The position numbers and the translations under genes were made by a program. Below the pieces are notes generated by a model. The model did no database searches. It was given only the letters and a program-made list of their open reading frames with translations, and was not told the origin of the DNA. From Ruminococcaceae bacterium UBA5401 (GTDB lineage: Bacteria; Bacillota; Clostridia; Oscillospirales; Acutalibacteraceae): DNA of 29,796 nt. Where the stretch lies: assembly GCA_002409675.1 (NCBI GenBank), contig DHOB01000081.1:1-29796 (forward strand). The letters run 5' to 3'. Positions 24,935-29,796 of the stretch are shown in pieces (the stretch's first letter is position 1; every line of letters begins with the position of its first letter).

Positions 24935-26476
24935 TCACGCTCCTAACCTTTTGTTCGCCATGATGCACTGCATAACCGTCTCGGCTTTTGCCTCTTCTTT
25001 GGTAAGTTCTCCGACGACCCTGCCCTCGTTCAGCACATAGACCCGGTCACTGATGCCGAGCACCTCGGGCAGCTCGGAAGAAATCATAATCACGCATTTG
25101 CCCTCCGATGCAAGCTGATTGATAATGGTGTAGATTTCATATTTGGCGCCCACGTCGATTCCGCGGGTCGGCTCGTCCAGAATCAGCACGTCCGGCTCCG
25201 TCAGAATCCATTTGCTCAGCACGACCTTCTGCTGGTTGCCGCCGGAAAGGCTCCCGGCCTTTTGGAACACGCTGCGCGATTTGATGTTCAGCTTTTCCCT
25301 GTACTCCTCCGCCAGTTGGGTTTCCCTGTCGGGGTCCAGCACCGAACGGGAACTCACTTTGCCGAGGCTCGAAAGCGTGATGTTGGTGCGGATGTCGTCC
25401 ATTAAAATCAGCCCGGCTGTTTTCCGGTCTTCGGTCACGTAGGCGATTTTGTTCGCAATCGCTTTCTGGACCGTGCCGGTGTCGATCTCCACGCCGTCCT
25501 TGAACACCTTTCCGGTGATGTTCTTGCCGCACAGGCCCCCGAACACGCTCATGGCAAGCTCCGTGCGCCCGGCGCCCATAAGGCCGGCCAGCCCGACGAT
25601 CTCCCCTTTATGCACCTTGATGTTGACGTGGTCCAGCAGCTTCTTTCCCTCGATAAGCGGGTTGTCCGCCGACCAGTCCCGGATTTCAAAAGCCACCTCT
25701 TTGCCGATGTTGGCTTCCCGCTTCGGAAACCGCTCCGTCATCTCCCTGCCGACCATCCCCTTGATGATGCGGTCTTCCGTAATCTCGTCTCTGCCGTCCA
25801 CCAGGGTCTCAATCGTCTTGCCGTCGCGCAGAATCGTGATGGTGTCCGCGACCGCGGCGACCTCGTTCAGCTTATGGGAAATCAGGATGGAGGTCATCCC
25901 CGCTTTCTGCAGCTCTTTCAGAAGCTCCAGAAGATGCCGGGAATCCCGCTCCGTCAGGGCCGCCGTCGGCTCGTCCAGAACCAGCAGCTTCGCGTTCTTG
26001 CCGAGCGCCTTCGCAATCTCCACAAGTTGCTGCTTGCCCACGTTGATGTCTTTGACCAGGGTGTTGGGGTCTTCTTTTAACCCCACGCGGAGCAGCAGTT
26101 TTTTCGCTTCGTTATAGGTCAGGTCCCAGTCCACGATTCCGTTTTTCGCCCGCTCGTTGCCGATAAACAGGTTCTCCGCGATCGAAAGATAGGGAATCAG
26201 CGCAAGCTCCTGATGAATGATGGCGATGCCGGCCTTTTCGCTGTCCTTGATGTTTTTGAACTGACAGACTTTCCCTTCCCAGACGATATCGCCGCTGTAG
26301 GTTCCGTAAGGGTACACTCCCCCCAGAACATTCATCAGGGTGGACTTGCCCGCCCCGTTCTCGCCTACCAGCGCATGGACGGAACCTTTTTTAACGGAAA
26401 AGTTGACCCTGTCCAGAGCCCTGACGCCCGGAAATTCTTTGGTAATATTCCGCATCTCAAGAATGTTTTCGGTCAT
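24935..26476 (-). CDS. mmsA: Multiple-monosaccharide ABC transporter ATPase (MmsA/GguA-like)
   Basis: The 513-residue protein is two ATPase domains in tandem. The first has Walker [10 protein letters not shown] (38-46), signature [15 protein letters not shown] and Walker [12 protein letters not shown]. The second has the degenerate Walker [10 protein letters not shown] usual for this class, signature [15 protein letters not shown] and Walker [13 protein letters not shown]. It pairs with the permease four bases downstream. GGGAGG precedes the ATG at 26476. A 34-bp palindrome separates it from the binding-protein gene. Confidence 0.94.
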   Translation of the reverse strand: MTENILEMRNITKEFPGVRALDRVNFSVKKGSVHALVGENGAGKSTLMNVLGGVYPYGTYSGDIVWEGKVCQFKNIKDSEKAGIAIIHQELALIPYLSIAENLFIGNERAKNGIVDWDLTYNEAKKLLLRVGLKEDPNTLVKDINVGKQQLVEIAKALGKNAKLLVLDEPTAALTERDSRHLLELLKELQKAGMTSILISHKLNEVAAVADTITILRDGKTIETLVDGRDEITEDRIIKGMVGREMTERFPKREANIGKEVAFEIRDWSADNPLIEGKKLLDHVNIKVHKGEIVGLAGLMGAGRTELAMSVFGGLCGKNITGKVFKDGVEIDTGTVQKAIANKIAYVTEDRKTAGLILMDDIRTNITLSSLGKVSSRSVLDPDRETQLAEEYREKLNIKSRSVFQKAGSLSGGNQQKVVLSKWILTEPDVLILDEPTRGIDVGAKYEIYTIINQLASEGKCVIMISSELPEVLGISDRVYVLNEGRVVGELTKEEAKAETVMQCIMANKRLGA

Positions 26477-26522
26477 ATAGAACCTCCCTGCCGTCCCGTC
26501 TTCTAACGGAATCCTTCATTAA

Positions 26523-26556
26523 TTTGCCCGGAAAGGGAATTCCCTTTCCGGGCAAA
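26523..26556 (-). other. Perfect 34-bp palindrome between binding-protein and ATPase genes
   Basis: The arm TTTGCCCGGAAAGGGAA is followed at once by its reverse complement. In the mRNA it forms a long hairpin without a strong T-run after it, fitting partial termination or 3'-end protection that keeps binding-protein mRNA in excess over the downstream transporter genes. Confidence 0.75.
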
Positions 26557-26570
26557 AGAATTCCGAAGAA

Positions 26571-27704
26571 TCAAAGGCCCAAATCGGCTTTGGTATAGTA
26601 GCCGGAATCAATTAGAGTTTTTTCGTAGTTGTCCTTCGTCACGGCAATTGGATCGCACAGATAGGTGGGAACCACTTTGACGCCGTTGTCATAGGTCTTG
26701 GTGTCGTTGACTTCTGCCTCTTTCCCCTGCAGCAGAGCGTCCACCATGCCCGCGACCTTGTTTGCCAAAGTCCTGGTGTCTTTGAAAATGCTCATGGACT
26801 GCTCGCCTTTCGCGATGGAGGTGACATTGGACTTTTCACAGTCCTGGCCGGTCGTGATCGGGAAGGGCTTGTCGCTCGAGCCGTAGCCGATGTTCTTCAG
26901 GGAGGACAGAACGCCGCGGGCAATGGCGTCGTTCGGGGTCAGGACCGCGTCCAGCTTTGCGCCGCTCGCGTAATTGGCGGAAAGCAGATTGTCCATTCTG
27001 GCCTGGGCGACTTCCGTTTTCCAATGTTCGGTTGCGCATTTTGCAAAATCGGTCTGGCCGCTTTTGACCACAAGCTTTTTGCTGTCGATATAGGGCTTCA
27101 GCACGTCCATTGCACCTTTATAGACATACTTGGCGTTGTTGTCGTCCGGTGCCCCAGAGAAGATTTCAATGTTGAACGGGCCTTTCCCTTCCTTAACCCC
27201 AAGCTTGTCGACGATGTACTGGCCCTGCAGTGTGCCTACTTTGGTGTTGTCAAACGTCGCGTAATAATCCACGTTTTCGGAATTCATCAGCAGCCGGTCG
27301 TATGCGATGACCTTCACATTGTTGGTTTTGGCCTGTTTCAGCGCATCGGAAAGGGCCGAACCGTCGATGGAGGCGATGACCAGCACGTTGACGCCGCTTG
27401 TAATCATGTTCTCAATTTGGGAGACCTGGGTGTTCACGTCGTTGTTGGCATACTGAAGTTCAACCGTGTAGCCCTTGGACTCCAGCACTTTTTTCATGTT
27501 GTCGCCGTCCTGGACCCACCGCTGCAGGTTCTTTTCCGGCATGCAGACTCCGACTTTCTTGCCGCCGGAGCCTGTTTTGGCTTCTGCCTGAGAAGCCTGG
27601 CCCGACGCCTGCGATGCCGGCGCGGCTGCCTGCTTGCTTCCCGAACACCCCGCCGACAGGCAGAGCATAACTGCCGCCAAAAGGAATGCCAGTGCTTTTT
27701 TCAT
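26571..27704 (-). CDS. chvE: Sugar-binding lipoprotein, ChvE/MglB-like (multiple-monosaccharide ABC system)
   Basis: The 377-residue substrate-binding protein has a lipoprotein signal peptide with lipobox LSAGC and lipidated C20, then a Ser/Ala/Gln linker. The periplasmic-binding fold has [60 protein letters not shown] and [12 protein letters not shown], matching ChvE-type proteins that bind glucose, galactose, arabinose or xylose. AGGAG lies about 11 nt before the ATG. It is the first gene of the operon. Confidence 0.93.
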   Translation of the reverse strand: MKKALAFLLAAVMLCLSAGCSGSKQAAAPASQASGQASQAEAKTGSGGKKVGVCMPEKNLQRWVQDGDNMKKVLESKGYTVELQYANNDVNTQVSQIENMITSGVNVLVIASIDGSALSDALKQAKTNNVKVIAYDRLLMNSENVDYYATFDNTKVGTLQGQYIVDKLGVKEGKGPFNIEIFSGAPDDNNAKYVYKGAMDVLKPYIDSKKLVVKSGQTDFAKCATEHWKTEVAQARMDNLLSANYASGAKLDAVLTPNDAIARGVLSSLKNIGYGSSDKPFPITTGQDCEKSNVTSIAKGEQSMSIFKDTRTLANKVAGMVDALLQGKEAEVNDTKTYDNGVKVVPTYLCDPIAVTKDNYEKTLIDSGYYTKADLGL

Positions 27705-27839
27705 GGAAGATACATCTCCTCTTTGATTTTTCCTGGTGCCGCTTTGCGGCGCACACAGAAATTCTTTTCCGGAACCGTTCGTTTGGAATCTCGCCCTCCG
27801 GGAATCGGAAGAAGGGAAGGCCGCTGTTCCGATACTAAC

Positions 27840-27901
27840 GATTTATACTTTTATAAATCTTTAACACAAACTATGGTAGCACGGAAGTTGTGGAATGTCA
27901 A
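27840..27901 (-). promoter_or_regulatory. Sugar operon promoter and operator candidate
   Basis: On the minus strand TTGACA (27901-27896) and TACCAT (27878-27873) are 17 nt apart. Just downstream lies the perfect inverted repeat GATTTATA-AAAG-TATAAATC (27859-27840), placed so a bound repressor would block initiation or early elongation. A related site lies upstream of the ROK gene. Confidence 0.75.
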
Positions 27902-28075
27902 CAAATATTTAAATTTTTTAATAAACAAATCAGGAGCAGGTATGTTTCTTTTACATAATTACTGTTTCTATCCAGCGTTTTATGGAATACATTTTAACAT
28001 GATTTTAACATGATAAGAATCTCTGCCTATAAATTGCCGAATTATAAAGGATCTGTTCCTTCTATTAGTAAAATT

Positions 28076-28097
28076 ATTTTATAAAAGTATTAAAAAT
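28076..28097 (+). promoter_or_regulatory. Second operator-like site, upstream of the ROK gene
   Basis: ATTTTATAAAAGTATTAAAA shares the 10-base centre ATAAAAGTAT and T-rich/A-rich flanks with the site at 27840-27859 (read on the other strand). It suggests that one regulator, probably the adjacent ROK protein, binds both. Confidence 0.5.
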
Positions 28098-28109
28098 TCC
28101 CGGCATCTA

Positions 28110-28138
28110 TAGAAATCTTACAGCGCCTATGATACAAT
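28110..28138 (+). promoter_or_regulatory. Candidate promoter of the ROK gene
   Basis: TAGAAA (28110-28115) and TACAAT (28133-28138) are 17 nt apart. The -10 is good and the -35 partial. It implies that the coding start must be downstream of about 28145. Confidence 0.45.
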
Positions 28139-28191
28139 ATAAAAACAAATTACATCTCCAAATCACATCTCTTAGAAAAGCAGGTTGCATC

Positions 28192-29343
28192 GTGAACAAT
28201 CTCCAGGTCAGGGACACCAACAAGAAAAAGATTGTAAATTTTCTTTACACGAACAACGGGGCAACAAAGCAGAAAATCGCGAAGACTTTGGGCCTCAGCA
28301 TGCCCACCGTTTCCCTGATTCTAAAAGAGCTCTCCGCCCGTGGATTAGTTAAAAAATCCGGCACCTTAAAATCCTCCGGCGGGCGGAAGCCGGTGGTCAA
28401 TTCGCTGGCCTACGACGCTTATTTTTCCGTCGGAATCGAAATCACGCAGAATCATCTCCGTTTCGTCCTGATCAACCTCGGCGAAGACATCCTGCACTAT
28501 AAAATCATTCGGGAGCATTTTCAAAACAACGACGCGTACTATAAAAAGCTCGCCGATTATCTGGAGACCTTTCTCGCAGGGAGCGGAATCGACCGGAGCC
28601 TGCTGCTGGGCATCGGCATCGCGCTGCCGGGTCTGTTCAACACTAAAAAAAATCTGCTGGAGTACAGCCCGACCCTGCAGGTGCGCAATCTGCCGCTGGG
28701 GGCCATCACAAAATACATATCCTACCCCGTGCTGGCAAACAACGAGGCAAACCTCGCCGGGTTCGCCGAAATCTGGCACATGGATGAAGTGGAAAGCGCC
28801 GTGTTCCTTTCGATAAACAAGGGGGTCGGCGGCTCCATCATCGTGGGGAACAAGGTTTTCAACGGCATGAACGGCCGGGCCGGCGAGTTCGGCCACATGA
28901 CCATCGTAAAGGACGGCCTGACCTGCTCCTGCGGGAAAAAAGGTTGCCTTGAAGCCTATTGTTCAACGCAGGTGCTGACGGAGCCCAATTTCACCGACGT
29001 GGACGAGTTTTTCGCGTCCCTGCAGATGGGGAACCAGTACTGCATGCAGAAATGGGAAACCTACCTCGACTATCTCGCGACCGGAATCAACAACCTGCGC
29101 ACGGTCTTTGATTCCGACATCATCTTGGGAGGCGAGATTGTCCAGTATCTGAAGCAGTACTCCGATTTGCTGCGCAGAAAGCTGCTTCCCCTCAATTCCT
29201 TCGGCGAACCTTTGAATTATCTGCATTTCAGCCGGTACAGCGACAAGGCAAGCGCCATCGGGGCGGCTCTGCTGCTGGTCGACGCGTTTTTGAGCGACGA
29301 TACCATCCGGCCTCCCCGGCTCAATTATTCTGATTCAGCCTGA
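28192..29343 (+). CDS. ROK-family transcriptional regulator (XylR/NagC-like)
   Basis: The 383-residue protein has a winged helix-turn-helix (about residues 22-55: ATKQKIAKTLGLSMPTVSLI, LKELSARGLVKK) followed by a ROK sugar-kinase-like domain. The ROK zinc site is visible as H235, C245, C247 and C252 (GHMT...CSCGKKGC) with LEAYCS. I start at the GTG at 28192 (AGCAGG at 7 nt), giving the usual MNNLQVRDTNKKKIVNFLY; the frame is open back to 28129, but that would overlap the predicted -10. It is divergent from the sugar transporter operon, which it probably represses in the absence of sugar. Confidence 0.92.
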   Translation: MNNLQVRDTNKKKIVNFLYTNNGATKQKIAKTLGLSMPTVSLILKELSARGLVKKSGTLKSSGGRKPVVNSLAYDAYFSVGIEITQNHLRFVLINLGEDILHYKIIREHFQNNDAYYKKLADYLETFLAGSGIDRSLLLGIGIALPGLFNTKKNLLEYSPTLQVRNLPLGAITKYISYPVLANNEANLAGFAEIWHMDEVESAVFLSINKGVGGSIIVGNKVFNGMNGRAGEFGHMTIVKDGLTCSCGKKGCLEAYCSTQVLTEPNFTDVDEFFASLQMGNQYCMQKWETYLDYLATGINNLRTVFDSDIILGGEIVQYLKQYSDLLRRKLLPLNSFGEPLNYLHFSRYSDKASAIGAALLLVDAFLSDDTIRPPRLNYSDSA

Positions 29344-29364
29344 GCCTGGACTTTTCGGGCAGAC

Positions 29365-29408
29365 AAAAAACGGGGGCCGCTGCAAAACTTGTGTTTTGCA
29401 GCGGCCCC
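29365..29408 (-). terminator. Intrinsic terminator of argF
   Basis: A perfect 16-bp stem, GGGGCCGCTGCAAAAC with its complement (29373-29408) and a 4-base loop, is followed on the minus strand by CGTTTTTT (29365-29370). It also sits 22 nt after the ROK stop and may block read-through from that side as a hairpin. Confidence 0.9.
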
Positions 29409-29436
29409 GATTCGGCAGGCGGCGCTGTACCCGCCC

Positions 29437-29796
29437 TCAGTCCGCCAGCAGCTTGACCAGCACGGCTTTCTGGGCGTGCAGGCGGTTCTCGGCCTCGTCG
29501 AAGATCTCCTTGGCATGGGCCTCGAAGACCTCGGCGGTGATTTCCTCGCCGCGGTGGGCGGGCAGGCAGTGCATCACCATCGCGCCCGGCTTGGCGGCGG
29601 CGAGGACGGCGTCATTGACCTGGTAGCCCTGGAACGCCCTGCGGCGCTGCTCGGCCTCGGCCTCCTCGCCCATCGAGGCCCACACGTCCGTGACGACCAC
29701 GTCGGCGCCGGCGGCGGCCTCCAGCGGGTCCCGCGTGATGCTGAACGACGGATGGGTCCGGGCAAAATCGAGCACCTGTGCGGCGGGGCGGTACGC
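29437..29796 (-). CDS. argF: Ornithine carbamoyltransferase, C-terminal part (cut by window edge)
   Basis: The enzyme makes citrulline from ornithine and carbamoyl phosphate in arginine biosynthesis (or the reverse in catabolism). Visible are [20 protein letters not shown] with the DxxxSMG ornithine motif, the catalytic [10 protein letters not shown], and the C-terminal [20 protein letters not shown]. The reading frame stays open to the window end (AYRPAAQ precedes the first in-frame GTG at 29775, which is an internal valine), so the 5' two-thirds lie outside. Anabolic argF is more likely than arcB, but the context is missing. Confidence 0.95.
   Translation of the reverse strand, partial: AYRPAAQVLDFARTHPSFSITRDPLEAAAGADVVVTDVWASMGEEAEAEQRRRAFQGYQVNDAVLAAAKPGAMVMHCLPAHRGEEITAEVFEAHAKEIFDEAENRLHAQKAVLVKLLAD

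Noticed and set aside
28129..28191. Upstream ATG start for the ROK gene
   Set aside because: It overlaps the predicted -10 box, lacks an SD, and adds residues not typical of ROK regulators; the GTG at 28192 fits better.

Overview
The window looks like a GC-rich member of the Clostridia, probably Oscillospirales/Ruminococcaceae-like. This is inferred from four things: the uninterrupted S10-spc-alpha ribosomal cluster with a KOW-domain gene between map and infA; zinc-finger forms of S14, S4, L36, L24 and adenylate kinase; strong AGGAGG ribosome-binding sites with frequent GTG/TTG starts; and sigma-A type promoters. No rRNA, tRNA, CRISPR array, transposase or prophage was found.

Left part (1-4767). 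A TVP38/DedA-like membrane protein and endonuclease IV (nfo) overlap by 4 nt on the minus strand. Behind them are a secreted protein with two 'PAGEY' repeats, a four-helix membrane protein, and a 33-residue single-helix protein with its own promoter and a palindromic operator candidate. The gaps are full of GC-rich hairpin repeats. One array of 138-bp repeats runs in frame through the 3' end of the TVP38 gene. A 37-codon ORF with a perfect but hairpin-buried Shine-Dalgarno sits in another repeat-rich gap.

Centre (4768-20900). One long minus-strand operon reads rpsJ-rplC-rplD-rplW-rplB-rpsS-rplV-rpsC-rplP-rpmC-rpsQ-rplN-rplX-rplE-rpsN-rpsH-rplF-rplR-rpsE-rpmD-rplO-secY-adk-map-KOW-infA-rpmJ-rpsM-rpsK-rpsD-rpoA-rplQ. 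It starts from a strong promoter with upstream A-tracts, has a leader of about 270 nt containing a terminator-like hairpin, and ends at a bidirectional terminator. S3 and S19 carry unusual low-complexity C-terminal tails.

Right part (20900-29796). gdhA (glutamate dehydrogenase with NADP-type coenzyme residues) is transcribed divergently from the ribosomal operon, from a consensus promoter overlapped by an inverted repeat. It is followed by a cluster of tandem hairpin repeats. Next is a minus-strand sugar operon: ChvE-like binding lipoprotein, MmsA-like ATPase, MmsB-like permease and a PfkB sugar kinase. It is divergent from a ROK-family regulator, and near-identical operator-like sequences lie before both. 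The window ends inside argF (ornithine carbamoyltransferase), whose terminator lies between it and the ROK gene.

Functionally, the centre is housekeeping translation, transcription and secretion. The right side imports and phosphorylates a monosaccharide under likely ROK control and assimilates ammonium. The least explained content is the dispersed hairpin-repeat family, the small ORFs and the ribosomal-protein tails.
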